Counted from the first letter of the stretch, positions 34,321 through 47,454 are shown. The stretch is 64,000 nucleotides of DNA from Macrolepiota albuminosa (GCA_027475525.1 JAMWFC010000037.1:625419-689418), one strand, 5' to 3'. Translations and numbers: made by a program. Notes: generated by a model from the letters alone, not told the origin.

Positions 34321-34355
34321 CTGAGTGACGTTGTGGGCACCCCATCAGGTGGGAG

Positions 34356-34455
34356 TGTTGAGGTTATAGATGCCAGGGCTACCACACAACTTGCACACTA
34401 GCCAGTCACGTTTCATGTGACCCCTATTTATTTTCAGCCGCTGGCGTTTCGTGTT
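34356..34455 (+). repeat. Outer Copia 3' LTR, first segment
   Basis: TGTTGAGGTTATAGATGCC to GTTTCGTGTT. It is interrupted by LINE-B and continues at about 54939. Confidence 0.88.
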
Positions 34456-35937
34456 ACTATGTTACTATTGATGATGCCTACCTACGCTATACAAGAGAGA
34501 TAGCTATGGCCGTATCTAAAGATACTCCACGATAGACCCAGTAAGGAATGTAAAAATAAGCAAGGGGCATATGGGGTAGCATCAAAACCCCCCTGGGGAA
34601 AGCTTGCCATCATCATGAGAGAAGTACACCGAGATGCGCAATAAACATACAAATAATGCGTTCTAAGAAGAGAAGATAGACCCATATCAAAGCCCTACCT
34701 GTCTGGCAGCTATATGCTGCACCTGTCCCCATATTCGGTGATGACGCCAACTGTGGTTGGGTGTGCTGGACGTATACGCAGTACAACGCCGTCTCCAGCG
34801 CTTGGCGTGCATAGTATGAGGAGTCCCAACAGAGTCCCGGTGTGCTTGAGCAAAGAGGATAGAACGACGCGCTTGATGATAGCGCCTCGTGTGCTACCTG
34901 GCAAACGGTAAGCATTGTAGTTTACACAAAGATATAGAAGACAAAGCAAATAGTGCAGCGTAGCATGCCCATAGGTGGCACTGTAAATGACAAAGACAGG
35001 ATAAACGAGGCTAGCGCTCAACTTAGTGGCAAAGTTTAAGCAAGCTAGCACGATTTGAACGCTAAGGGTAACTGGGGTGTTTAAGAGGTTCTGATTCTTT
35101 TTATTTACATGCGAGGTAGCTATCTTATATACTGTGTGCTACCATATTTGCCAAGGTAGAAAGTCCATCTGCGGCGCCACCTCCTAGCACCTCTCCTCGT
35201 GGTTCCCTCCAATGGTGACCTGTCAATGGCGACCTTTTGCACATGGTTGACGGCGACCAATAGCCTTATGACCCACGGCAACCAACAGCGACTCTATATT
35301 GACTTAGAATTTATACGGGTCCACTCACTTTTATAACTCCAATTGGTCAAGCGATTCCAGGGTATGGTCGGAAAATTCTTGACAGATGCCATGAGCGCTA
35401 ATGTCCGCGCTACTCATTGTACTAGTTCCTGACAAGTCTAGCCGTCGGTTATAAGTATATCCTGCGTCATTGATATTGATCCCTTTAGACTTCTGATTGA
35501 AGTGTGTCGTTGAATGGCAGCGACTACTGCTGACTCCTTCTGGAAGTGATCGGGGTTTTAGTTAGAGTCCCTTCCCGCCGTCATGCTAGCGCTGTATATC
35601 CTGAGCCTCTTTTTCCATGGTATAAGTGAATGGGGTGTACTGAAGGCCTGGTAACTGGTGACCAAGTAAAATGAATGAGTCCTATAATAGCATGACAGAG
35701 CTAAGGCTGCTCTGTACTCAAGCCAGTCACTAGAGTCTCCAGTGTGTCAAGTGTCGGTTGGCCTATAATGTCCCTTGATGCGCTCAGCCTGAGTAGAAGC
35801 CTATCATTGGCCTGCTAGACGAATAGCTGCTAGGTGCCAACTGGATGCAAAGAAATGGATGAGACGTTTGTATTCTTGCGGGGAAGTGTTTTCTGAAATG
35901 ATGCACAGAATCAGCTGGCTGACATCTGGGATCCGAC
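34456..35937 (-). other. LINE-B 3' region without recognised gene
   Basis: About 1.5 kb downstream of the ORF2 end on the minus strand. I see no coding motif, no LTR pair and no target duplication. It may be the 3' UTR or hold an unrecognised older insertion. Confidence 0.4.
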
Positions 35938-38900
35938 CTAAGTAGTAAGCTGAGTATTGGAGCAGCCATACACTTGATCATCAAGGAAGAGGGACTTAGC
36001 GGTTCGGATGATCTCAGATGAGAGACTGTTATCAATGATACCTTTCTCAACTAGCTCCCCACAGCGTGATGACGTGCCCTGTAGGATGGCGGACTGTGCT
36101 TCAAGTCTGAGGAGAGCAAAGTAAGAACACTCAACAAAGACATGATGTTTGTCCTCGACCGCGTAACCACAACCAAACCTGCACCAAGACACATCTATTT
36201 TCCCCTGTGAGTGCAATTGTAGAGCAGTTGGCAGTTGTCCGGACCGCACGTATAATTGTATGACAGCAGAGTAGCACGCGATAGATTGTAGATATGGAAA
36301 CTCCGGAGGCACGTTTAAATCATAAATTTGACAACAGGTTTGCAACCCCTGACTGTGCTCTATTGCCAGCGCTGTTGAGTAAGAGATTGCCCACTCAATG
36401 AAGTTACATGTGCTAGATTCAATCCACCCATCGGCCTGACTATACAACGTAAATTGATCCATGAAGAATGTAGGGATTGGGGCTATTGATGTGTCGCTTT
36501 CCTTCTGGGCCCCTACCGCATGGTGGTCCGCCGAATTGTTCAGGATTGAGGGGAGAGAAGAACTGGATGAGTGACCCCTAGTGTACAAGACCCTTGTGTC
36601 CTTCTAATCAATTAGCGCTAAGATCCACCGGTAGTAGGATCGTCCATTCATGTGTCGAAGTCGGGCGTCAAGGTTAGCATCCGTATGGCTGTCCTCAATT
36701 AATCACACAGAGTTGAGGTCATCGGAGTGAATGATCCCTCTAGACTGACCTGGGCTTGCCATTACAAGACCTGCAACTAAACCCATTAGCTCACCATGTA
36801 AAATAGAGATATTCCGGCCTTGGAGTCTAAGTGTAATTGTCTTTGGGCCCGTTGCTGCAGCCGTGACTGACTTGGAATCGAACAAGCCCACTGATGCTGG
36901 GATCATCAAACCATCCGAACCCCAGTTGTCGGTACCAATGGCCTCAGGTGTTGAGGGGAGTGATCTGAGAACAGCCAGTGCTAAAATGGAATTTTCTGCC
37001 TGGCTTCTCCTGAGCTCCCGTAAAAGTAGCAGGTCAGATTGGCCACTGTAAAGCATGTCAATACTAGCATCGGTGAATAGGGTACTTAACAGGCCCCAGT
37101 TTCTCTTTTGTGCGTTGGACCACCTGCCATCAGGCAATGGACACATTCTGAACGCTGTGGCCCCATGACTAGTGTCTAATGTCCATACCCCTATGTTCTT
37201 TATCAGCTGGTAGCCCATTGACTTGACCGATCTGAGTGCGTGTCCAACGGTTGAATTTGGTGGTTGGAGATGGGGTCTAACGAGAGAGATCACATGCGAA
37301 ATGGAGCAATTCCCTTCTAAAATGTGGCTCTGGTCAGTTAGTCGTAATGAAACATTCAGCTTAGCTAGGCAATCCTGTGTGATAATCCAGGTGGATGGGA
37401 TGGAGCCAGCAAATCTAGTGAATTGGCAACTGAGCCCCTTTCTGTCCAGGGGGTAACAGCACTGGTTGATTTGACAGGTCCAGTCCGCCAATGTGATATG
37501 TGCCATTAGACGGTATGCTGGAATGTGGTGGTTTAAATCCCTGACCAAGCTGTCAACGGCGATCGCAGCATTGATGCAGGCAATCAATGAGAATTCAAAC
37601 CCTCCCAGATCAAGTGGCAGTGTAGTGATTACTGATGACAGTTGAAATGGTAAAACTAAGAGTTCATAAACCTGTTGTGTGATCCGATGATCCAGCTTAA
37701 CAGCGTCAGCTTGATTAATCAGTTGGAGAGAAAGGAGTGCTCTTCAGCGTGAGACCATGTTCTGTGATATGATCTTCTGAATTAAAGTGAAAGGTGATCA
37801 AATGGAAAAGATAGAGAAGACAAATGAATCAATTATGTCACACACCTCAGCGTAGCGAGACTTTGGGTCATCAACCTGTGTTCTGAGGAAACTGAATTCT
37901 TCGGCTTGCACTGGTACATTGCATTCCGTTATGGTCCATGGATCGGTGCCGGGGATGTTGGTGATGGACGGGAACTGTAGTGTTTTGGGTGGAGTACCTT
38001 GACAGTTAAGTATGTGGGCCATGGTTTTCTCCCAGGACGTCAGCCATCCATAACAAAACTGGAATCTTTCCATTTCCAGGATAAAGCACCTGAGAGCTTC
38101 ATGTGACTTAGCCACAAGGTAGCTGTCGTCCATAGCCTTGGTCATAACAACTGTCATGGAGAGAGCGTCAGCTGGTAAGTGGGGATCACTGACCTGATTG
38201 GAGCCACTCTTTATCACCACCACGTCTGGGTCTGTCTCAGCAATGTCATCTAAGTATCAATGACCGAGGCTGGTGGTGATTGTGGATTTGAATGAAGACA
38301 TGGGTCCGCCTTGCTTGGTTACACCATTGACTATAATAGGTTCAGAAATGCCATAAGCTGTGCGAGGAAAGCACCTGGTTGCTGATTGTGATGCCCGATC
38401 CAGGTCACATAACAATGAAGGTAAGCCATAAGCTGTACACACATCATAAAACCCCTCCGGGGAGAGATAATCAAAGCCTTTCATCTGGTCTCTCTTGAGC
38501 ATGTAGACCGCTGTTCCACTTCATTTACTCCACGTCTTCATGCCGCTGAGGAAACTCATAAGGTCACAAGTTTGCACTCCTTGTTGGGTGGCAACCTGAG
38601 TATCCGGGATAATGCTGAGCCGTGCTGCGTAGGGAGAAAGTTTGAAGTTCAACCATGTCATAGGTGAGTTAGCAAGAAAGTTGGAAATAAAAAGGCCCCT
38701 CCAATTGGTGAGCTCGGTGCACACTCTTTTCTTGTGAAAGTAGGTAAGGTGAGTGTTAGTGAGCGTGCCGGGAAACTGGGCATTAACCACAACGTAGTTG
38801 TGTAAATCTATGACCAACTGTAAGGCAGCATCAGACAGGTTCTTCACGCACCATTTTTCCCAGCCATCAGGCCCTGGAGATGGGCATGGGTTCCCTTTAT

Positions 38901-40686
38901 GGAGCATGGTCCTGAAGTTGGCAATTGTGGCAGCCACCGGCCAAGCAAACAGATCCTCGACCACTGATGGAGTGTCGATCCAGGGTTTGGGCTTGTTGGG
39001 GGGGGGGGGCGAGTGACTGTAGAGGTCCTTGAAGTAATCCCTGATGAGCTCCACTACCGCACCAAGGTCTGTCACAATGACCCCAGGCTGGGTACCTGAG
39101 TTCAGTGCAGTAGGGAGGGTGACAAATTTTGAAGAACCACTCATCAGCTTCTTTGAGGGACCCCCTGCTAACACGGCTGTGATTTGGCTACAATCATAGC
39201 TTTTTGCTTGCTCGCTGATAACAGCCTTCCTTGCAGTATGAAGCTCTCGGTGCAGAGTGCGTCTGAATTTGATCAGATAATCAACAAATGACCGTCCAGC
39301 AGTCTCAGCCAGCAGACAGAATTTACTCCATAATTCGTCGTGTGTCGTGGATGAGCCATGGGAGAGATCAAGGGCCCTTCCCCTTGCTATGGAGATAGCC
39401 CCACCGATGTGTTGTATTTTGGAAACGATCTGACAAATTTGTGGAGACGTAACCTCCTTGTTGGAGTGTTGGAATGGTGTGGCACGCCCAAACGTGGTAA
39501 TGGCTGCAGTCTCTATAACCTCAGTAAGCTTGGTGTACCTGTCAATAAATGAGTCATCATTCGTAATTGGAATTTCAAAGCTAGATTTGTCGGCATCGAT
39601 TAAGAGGTCAACTTTACTGGTAAATTGCTTGAACTTGTGTTTATTTGACTTAGTGGGGTACTTGATGCATGGATGAGGTGTCAGCAAATGTGGTGAGTAT
39701 TGAGGTAGGTGAGCAGGATCTCATCTCCTGCCTGGTAGCTGTAACACTATGTGTGCCACAACGGGCCTGTGATTGGTGCCTGGAGTCCACGAAAGGTTGG
39801 TCCTAATGTCCAAGTCAGCCAGGTTAGTGCAAGATATGATGACTCTATCGATGATATTCCCTCCATCCTTGGAGAGCCAGCCCCGGCATGTCCAATTGAT
39901 TAGTCGATTTCTGCCTGGGGTGCGCTGCCACAGGTCAACACCTCTGGTCTCAGACAGGAAGCACAGTAAGCAGCGTCTTGCCACCGCATTATCAGCAGCT
40001 CGTTCTCAAGGAGAAACAGTGGCATTAAGGTCACCAAAAATGGACCACAATGTTTGGGTGTTGCATATAACATTTGTCAGCTGTGGCCAAAAGTCACAGG
40101 ACAATTTATCAAGGTCAGGATCACAGGGTGCATAAACAGCAAAAACCCGGTGTATGACTGAAACACTAGAGTGGGATGGAATAACCACATCCATTGCTAC
40201 TACGCAGCCATGAAGGGAGGCATGGTTCAGGAGAACTCTAGCCACTACTTGGATGTCCTTATGAACACCCAAGATGACACCCCATTTAGCCAGAGGGGAT
40301 GATGCGCATTGTACACCGTACTCTTCAACCATTTCATAATTAGAGATTGGGAGCCTTGAGCTCGCGCGTGACCTGGTTTTGGTCTCCGACAGTGCAAAAA
40401 AGTGTGGCAACAGTCTGAAAATTAGCTGGGCCACACAGGTCAACTTTATGGGGCTTATGAGCCCGTTGGTGTTAAGGGCGCACATGCTGAACTGATATTG
40501 GGGTATGGAGGGCATAGCAAAGGCCCGTGGGACAAGAAAAGTAAACAGTAACAAGAAACAAATTATACGGATATGTAAGCAAGAAAGCAAGATTGACATG
40601 TAACGGGACAAGAAAGGGGGGGCAGTGGAGTGTCTCGGTGTGAAGAAATCATCCTTAGGATGACCTGGTGATGGTACCAACTCCAA
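35938..40686 (-). pseudogene. LINE-B ORF2: endonuclease, reverse transcriptase, RNase H
   Basis: One reading frame can be followed through the whole span. APE-type endonuclease: MCALNTNGL, FFALSETKTRS, SIFGDLNATVSP and later TPGTNHRPVVAH with the conserved Asp-His end. RT: GNPCPSPGPDGWEKW, LTNWRGLFISNFLANS, RASQSATRCFPRTAYG, KQGGPMSS and a YLDDIAE catalytic box directly after a TGA near 38255. RNase H: GLFDSKSVTAAATGP, ILHGELMGLVAGL, IIHSDDLNSV, then VLYTRGHSSSSSLPSILNNSAD. The zinc-binding segment CRFGCGYAVEDKHHVFVEC lies after RNase H. Stops near 40006, 39721, 38521, 38257, 37798, 37745 and 36703 are TGA, one near 36600 is TAG. Presence of RNase H places it near the I/Tad groups. Confidence 0.86.
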
Positions 40687-40774
40687 GATGGGCCTATTAT
40701 GACAAGAACGAGGGGGAACAGTATAGGATTGAAAATTGGAGAAAGCAGGGAAAGGAGGTGCGGAGTAAGGAGAG

Positions 40775-41547
40775 TGTCAGGTTCTGCTAAGTTGGGGGCT
40801 TTCCAGGAAAGCAATGCCCTTACAATGCGGACTTAATCTATGGATACTCAGGTGTCTGGGACTCTGGGGCTAGGACTCCGGGGTTCAAGATGCGGACAGG
40901 GGTGATCCCAGGAGAGGGGACTTGATCCAGGGGTTTTGGGTGTCGAGTAGCTGAGGGTTAGATAGGGGTTGAGTCATGAACTGGGGGTTCTAAGACGAGA
41001 CCGGGTTAACAAATTAGAAGTCGCGAAGTGCGTACCAGTCTTAGAGCATGCAATTATCCAAGCGTGCCAGTCAAAGCGTGCCAGTCAGTGCATACCAGTC
41101 AAGCAGAGGGCACGCAACAATTCAAGTAATTCAAGTTAATCTCAAGACTAGCGAATACAGCGGAGAGCTATGCTATAAGTACTACGGGGCTGGGTCTCGG
41201 GGTTCTGGGGTGTCTGGGATGAGTTCCGGGAGTCATTGAGTAGCGGGCAGGGACTGTATACCTGGATCGCACATGTGGGGACGCGCGATCAATTTGTGCG
41301 GAGGGAGCTATGATGCGTGATGCGTGATGGCCGGAAGTGAGTCGCGTGATCTAATTGTTGACGGCGGTTAATCCCAGGGTCTGTGATGCAGTGTTCCCAG
41401 GGAGTTGGCTGATGGCGGTCTTTGATGCGCATGATGGCGGCGTCGGCGGCTGTGGGGGCAGGGCATGCTGTGGGGTTGACGGAAGAGGTTCCTGGATGAG
41501 GCTCCGGGGATGTCCTGGGGAGGTTCTGGAGGGAAGGGGTCGTGACA
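40775..41547 (-). repeat. Gypsy-B 3' LTR
   Basis: 773 bp. The two LTRs differ at many sites. Several are TG in one copy against CA in the other, which fits an ancestral CG mutated on opposite strands. Confidence 0.94.
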
Positions 41548-41734
41548 TCACCCCCCCCTCAGCGCTGAGACCCTCCAAGATGTGCATAGCCGGAGGTTTG
41601 GACCAGGTTACAAGCGTGGGATCCAGCGCCTGCCCTGCCATGTAACAAAAAAAATTTTACCATCAAACTCAACTATGTCGCGCACGCCGACGCATTCTCC
41701 GATGCCCCTGCAAACTAACTAGGTCGCGCCCCTC

Positions 41735-43367
41735 ATGGCATGGGAAGCCCGGGACGTGTGATACCGAGCTTGCCTTGACCGGGAGCACGTGGCGGTGCTT
41801 GCTCAACAACGTAAGTGCTCCTGTGCCGTCCGCTTACTGCCACTGACCTTCCTTTTCCAGAACAACACAACATTCCTGCCCTGGAGGTGGGTCCCAGCCA
41901 GTTCCTGGAGCCTGCTCCCGATGCAGGCCCCAGTGTCTCTCTGGAGTTCCATCCCAGTCGTCCCACACCCGTCTGCTCTCCCCATCTGCAGCCCCCTCCC
42001 TGTTCTAGATTGCCTGCCCCCCGTTTTCGTCGTTCCGGGATGGCGATAGGGACCATGTCAGAGGTCCTGGAGAGTCAACGTGTTGCGTGGGCGGACGCAA
42101 CACAGGAGCTGTTTGTGGAGGCCCTGGAGAGGCTTCGGGGTCTACCTGCCCATGCCTGGTGCGTGAGCAATGGACTGGTGAGTCATTTCCTACCTCTGAT
42201 CCCTCTTGCTAACTTCGGTGCAGTGCTTGCACTGCGCTCGTTGAGGGGTGCTTTGCCTGTTCGAGGTTCTGGGCCCCTCGTCCTGCCAGGACACGGCCGT
42301 GTGTGAGGCCTGCCACCTCAACCACAAACGTTGTTCCGTGTCGGCGCTGTGGAGGGTGCGTTGTGTCGCCTGGGAGCAGGGATGGCCGCTGGGGGAAGTC
42401 ACCTGGAGGATGGGGGTTGAGGAGCGGGATTGGGTGGTGGAGCTGGTGGAGGAGGTGCCCACAGCGCCTGCAGAGGTGCCCAGCAAGGGGTTGGGGGGCC
42501 AGGGCCGGCCTGTGGTGCTGATCACGTGCTGGGCCCCTCGGTCCAACACCCAGGGGCAGGGGGGGCACCTAGACAAGGGGAAGCGGCAGGCGTCACCCAG
42601 TCCCTCCCCAGGGCCTTCCAAGAGGGTGCGTCTGCCTGTGGAGACCCCATCCCCGGCCTCCCCAGCATGCCTTTCCCTGGCGGTATTTTCCCCACTGTCC
42701 GGGCGACCGTTGAGCACCGAAGTGAGGGAGCTGCAGGCGTGTTTGGAGCAGGCTGACTGGGAGAGGGAGGAGCATGAGGAGGGGGCGAGGGAGGAGGCGG
42801 CGCTCTGGCGGGAGCTGGAGGAGGATCGCGAGGCGGCCCTCTGGGAGTTGGGGGAGGCGAGGGTGGCACAGGGGGAGGCTGAGGCCCGGCTGGAGCAGGG
42901 GGTAGGGCTTCCAGGGCAGGGCCCCCTGGGGTTGGTCGAGACTTTGCGCTGAGACGGAGTGATTGGGTGCATGGCCTCCCTAAGTGAGTACTCCCCTTCT
43001 TGTGGCTGGGTCGGCACTGATATCTCCAGGCTGGGCTCAGGAGCATTGTCAGCTCCTGGACAGAGTGGCCACAGTGTTCGCTTCCCTGCAAGAGGGGTTG
43101 CAGTCTGAGGCGAGGAACCCCAGGGTGGAGCGGGGTCTAGACCTGTTGGGGAGGCTGGTGACCATGCACCGCCGGAGAAACATCCCGGCCCTAGGGTCAT
43201 GGTTCGAGCGGGTCCTGGATGAGGGGGAACAGCTCCCATCTTGGGACCAGTTGGCCAAGGAGGTGTGGCGGGAGCACGGTCCAGGAGGAGTGGGGGAGGA
43301 TTTCTGGGGCTGGCCAAGGGGAGGGGAGGGTGAGGGTGGTTCGGGGCCCCCGTTTTCTCGCCATTGA
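41735..43367 (+). pseudogene. Antisense spliced gene of Gypsy-B: double Cys-x2-Cys-x6-Cys protein
   Basis: Four exons, 41735-41810, 41861-42177, 42224-42983 and 43030-43367, with GT-AG introns of 50, 46 and 46 bp. The phases fit at every junction and the total, 1491 nt, is divisible by three (496 residues). Exon 3 opens with CLHCAR*GVLC and continues to CEACHLNHKRC (42302-42334), two Cys-x2-Cys-x6-Cys units as in fungal zinc-cluster DNA-binding proteins. Then follow a Ser/Pro basic stretch (GKRQASPSPSPGPSKRVRL) and a long Glu/Arg coiled coil (42720-42900). Three in-frame stops, 41759, 42242 and 42950, are TGA in contexts fitting CGA to TGA. AATAAA at 43407-43412 lies 40 bp past the stop. The gene converges on pol. 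Function unknown; a regulator of the element is a guess. Confidence 0.78.
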
Positions 43368-43406
43368 CTGTCTCGTAATGCCTGTGACTGTAGAATAGTG
43401 TACTGT

Positions 43407-43412
43407 AATAAA
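43407..43412 (+). terminator. Polyadenylation signal of the antisense gene
   Basis: AATAAA located 40 bp downstream of the antisense gene stop and before the chromodomain end of pol (43609) on the other strand. Confidence 0.5.
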
Positions 43413-43608
43413 ATGTATATACTTGGTCTCCCATGGTCAGCAGGAAGTGTGAGTAAGGGGGACGAAAGAAACTGGAAAGAACACCTTGCCCAGACTCCGG
43501 GACACTACTATGAAAAAGTACTAAAAGAGAGTAAGATCTAGAAGGGGAAGGCAGAAAATATACATGGGAGTTGAATCCCTACTGAGCCCAGAGGCGGGGT
43601 TACGCCCA

Positions 43609-45285
43609 CTACTGCCGTCTGTGGGTCCTGCACCCGGGAGGGTCGTTTCCCGGGTGCCGTTGCTGGAATTCCCGGAGTTTGTTGAGGGCGCCTTCGAGGT
43701 TTTGATGCGGTTCCCAGGTGTCGTCCTCCAGACCGTATCCCTTCCATTGTATGAGGAAGTGGGGTCGTCCACAAATGTTCCGGGAGTCAAGGATGTCTTC
43801 AACCTCGTAGTGGTACTCGTCCTTGACCTCAACCGGGGGAGGGGGTTCGGGCCGTCGTTTGGAGAATGGATCTGGGGGGTGTCGTTCCAGGAGGCAGACG
43901 TGGAATACTGGGTGCAGACCTTTAAGTCCCGGGGGGAGCTCGATCCTGTAGGCATGGGATGAGACCTTCTTCAAAATTTTGAACAGGCCGAGGCGCTTAT
44001 GATCGAGCTTTGGGGAGGGTCGCTGGGTGCAGAGGTGGCATCGGTCTAACCATACCTTTGTCCCGGGGTTCCAGTTGGGAGTGTCTTCCCATTTCTGGTC
44101 GGCATGTTTCACATAGGCCTGGTTCACGGTGTCGATCTCTTCCTGGAGAAACTTGTGAAGGGACTGGAGATCCCGGGCGACCTCGTGGGCAGCATGCAAC
44201 AGGATGTCCCGGAGCGAGAGTGTCAGTCGGGAGTGATATCCCTTGTTGGCAAAGAAGGGTGATACCCCAGTGGCGGAGTGTGGCGTGTTGTTGTAGGTGA
44301 ACTCGGCCAGGGGGAGCTCGGCGTGCCAGTCGTCCTGCAAGTAGTTGACGTACAGTCGGAGGTACTGCTCGAGAGACTGATTGACCCTTTTGGTCTGACC
44401 ATCGATTTTGGGGTGGTAGGCAGTAGAGAGGTTAGTCTTTACTTCAAGGGCCTTACACAGGGAAGTCCAGAACTTGGACACGAAGAGTGGGCCACGGTCG
44501 GAGACGATGTCTTCCAGGAATCTGTGTTTGGCAAAGACGTGCTCAAGGAACAGCTGGGCAAAGTCCGGGGCGGTGTCCGTGGTGTGGCAGGGTAGGAAGA
44601 TGCCCTGTTTGGTTAGCCTACACACAATGACGAGAATGGCATCGAACCCTTCAGATTCCGGGAGTTTGACGATGTGGTCCAGGGATATGGAGGACCAGGG
44701 GCGTCACCTGACCGGCAGGGGTTTCAGGAGTCTGTATGGTTAGTGTCGGGAGACCTTGGCCCGGAGGCAGGGTTCGCACGATCAAATGTAGCGGGTTACA
44801 TCCTTCTTCAACCCTGGCCAAAAGTAAGTCCGGGAGATAAGCTGGAGGGTCTTACGTATTCCAGGGTGTTCCCGGCGCTTGTGGTTATGGTGTTGACGAA
44901 GGACGTCATAGCGGAGTCAGGCGTGATCCAGGATGTAGATGCGGCCATTCCGGAGGAGTTTTTCATCAGGGGACAAGGAGAAGGCAGGGTCCCGGTCAGT
45001 TCCGTTGGGAGGGTTGCGGGGGTTGTGGTCGGTGAAGTACTTGTCTCAGGGGGCACGGCAGATCTGACTCAGGGTCCCTTCATCATTTAAGATCAGTACG
45101 GCATTCAGATGTTTGGGAGGGATCACCACGCAATGATTGAATGCATTGCGTTCCGCCTCGAATGACTTCTTGGGGTAGACGTCTGGTCGACAGGTGAGGG
45201 CATCAGGTTTAGCTCCAAGTCATCCCAGGCGGTACTGGATTGTGAAGTTGTACTCCGAGAGGATCTCAGACCATCAGGCCTGCCG
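43609..45285 (-). pseudogene. Gypsy-B integrase with chromodomain
   Basis: The 44625-43609 part is one open frame. Integrase core: [17 protein letters not shown] (second Asp), [22 protein letters not shown] (catalytic Glu appears replaced by Lys in QTKR, where relatives have QTER), [17 protein letters not shown]. The GPF/Y-like end reads [16 protein letters not shown]. Chromodomain near 43800-43690: [20 protein letters not shown] and [12 protein letters not shown]. The zinc-binding arm and first Asp lie in the more decayed 44626-45285 stretch, where I see only short frame pieces. Confidence 0.82.
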
Positions 45286-47004
45286 TCAACTAAGTTGTTT
45301 GGTCGTGGTGAAGTACTGCAGGTTGTTGTGATCCGAGTAGACCTGAATCCAGTGCCGGGCTCCTTCAAGGTAGGCTTGCCATTGTTTGAAGGCTTCGACG
45401 ATGGCAAGGAGCTCCTTGTCGTAGATGTCGTAGTTGAGCTTGGCATCAATCATGGACCGGGTGTAGAAGGCGACTGGCCGGGGCTCCCCGCCATCAGGTC
45501 CCATCTGCAAGAGAATCCTGGTGATGGCATAGTCAGAGGCGTTGCATTCCAGGATAATCGGGAGGGCCAGGTCGTAATGCCGGAGTACGGAGGCGACTGT
45601 GAAAGCCTCTTTGAGCAGGTTAAAGACACTCTGGCACTTACTGTCCCAGTTCCAGGCGACGTTCTTGCGTATGAGCCGGTTGAGGGGTTTTGTGATACCA
45701 GAGTAGTTGTCTATAAACCTCCGGTAGAAATTAACAAAACCCAAGAAGGACTGCACTTCCTTGACATTCCGGGGTTGCAGCCAGTTGACGATGGCCTCAA
45801 CCTTGTGGGGGTCCATGCGAACACCATTCGGGGATACGATGACGCCGAGATACTCAACCTCTTCCGTGTGGAATAAACACTTCTCAGGCTTGGCGTGGAG
45901 GTTGTGCTCCCGGAGGCGTTCGAGGACTTGCCAGACATGCTTCTGGTGGTCCTCCTTTGAGTCGGAGTAGATGAGGATGTCGTCCAAGTAGACGATCACG
46001 AAGACGTTGCTCATGTCGTGGAAGATGTCGTTCATGAAGTATTGGAACGTGGTGGGGGAGTTAGTCATTCCGAAAGGCATCACAAGGTACTCAAACAGAC
46101 CGTACCACGTGCGGAACGCAGTTTTCCACTCATGTCCTGGGGCGATGCGGACGTTGTTGTAGCCAGAGCAGAGGTCGATTTTCGTGTAAACCTTGGCACT
46201 GCGGAGTCGATCGACCAGATCGCCAATGAGTGGGAACGGGTAGCGGTTCTTCTTGGTGATCTTATTGAGTCCCTGGTAGTTGACACAGAGTTGGAGCGAA
46301 CTGTCCTTCTTCTTGGCGAATAGAACTGGGGCTCCGGTGGCAGAGGCGGAGGGTCGGATGAATCCCTTACCGAGCATTTTGTCGAGGTAGTCCTTCAGGG
46401 CCCGGAGTTCGACTTCCAACATGTTGTACACCTTGCCGAAAGGGGGGGCGACTCCTTCCTCGAGGTTGATTGTGTGGTCGTAAGGGTGGTGGGGTGGAAT
46501 CTCCTTGGCGTCTCCTTTGGAGAATATGTCAGCAAACTCGTGATACTCCGGGGGAACTACTTTTTGGAGGATCTGCTCCTCGGTCTTCTTTTCTGGGGGG
46601 ATAGCGTCCCCTTGTAAATGTTCTTCCAGGAGAGATGGCGAGGTGTGTAGCTGAAATGTAGGGGTTCCGTCCTTCATGAGGTGGGTGAAGGGGGCGGCTC
46701 CAATGATCTTAATGTCGAGTGCGTTCAGGTCAATTAGAGTCGTGGATGCATCGGCCGGAGCGGGTGTGACGTGTGTCTGAGACCAACTCAGGTAGCTCAG
46801 CCCTTTGTACTTGTTCCAAGGAATGTTTGGGGGCCGATCAGGGGCTTTGCAGGCTTGGACGGGCGCGGCTGTCATCCCAGGGGTGTCGGGCATTGGGTCG
46901 CTCCCTAGGGCCTGGAGATGCATGGCAGTTGAGGGGTGGTCTTCGGGTCCCGAGAAGGTCATCATGGTGAGCGTCCTCCAATCAATATTGGAGTTTGTGT
47001 CGCA
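45286..47004 (-). pseudogene. Gypsy-B reverse transcriptase and RNase H
   Basis: After a linker with PPEYHEFADIFSKGDAKEIP, the RT shows PFGKVYNMLEVELRALKDYL, VLFAKKKDSSLQLCVNYQGL, YTKIDLCSGYNNVRI, FEYLVMPFGMTNSPTTFQ and the intact VYLDDILIYSDS near 45990. Then EYLGVIVSPNGVRMDPHK and FLGFVNFYRRFI follow. RNase H is the Ty3 type: LECNASDYAITRILLQ, PVAFYTRSM, NYDIYDKELLAIVEAF and QVYSDHNNLQYF. This 580-codon stretch is open throughout, the best preserved part of Gypsy-B. Confidence 0.93.
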
Positions 47005-47300
47005 TAGCCAAGGTAGCCCCAGCACCATCAGGGTTGATTCATGAAGTCACATGACCAGGAAGCTGGAGGTGAACTCGTAGTCGTTGTCCAGGGTCATGCA
47101 TCCCAAGTAAGACCTTTGGATGGGGCCGGAGGAGGAGAGGGTGCCATCGAGGCGTTGCAGGCGGAGGGGCTGGTCGAGGGGGTCGTGGAGGAGGTCGAGG
47201 GCGTCGCTGATGAAAACTCCGGTGGCTCCGCTGTCGATGAGGGCCGATATCGGTCCCGGGGCGCCGTCCAGCCTGGCGTTGATGACGAAGGACCGGGACG
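47005..47300 (-). pseudogene. Gypsy-B second retropepsin domain
   Basis: ISALIDSGATGVFISDAL (DSGA near 47220-47236), LRLQRLDGTLSSSGPI, then LHESTLMVLGLPWL CDTNSNIDWR at 47028-46980. A TGA interrupts just before LHEST (near 47041), where domain 1 has Lys, consistent with a former Arg codon CGA. It lies in frame with both the preceding domain and the RT. Confidence 0.82.
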
Positions 47301-47454
47301 AGCGGGACTGGAGTCCAGGGGGTGGTGGGGGCCCGTCCTTCAGAGTAGGATTCGGGGAGTGGGGGATGTCGAAGGGGAGCTGCTGGTTGTCAGGTGTCGG
47401 GTCCCGGGTCAGGTGAAGGGTAAGATGTCGCCAATCGATGCGGGGGTTGGTGTC

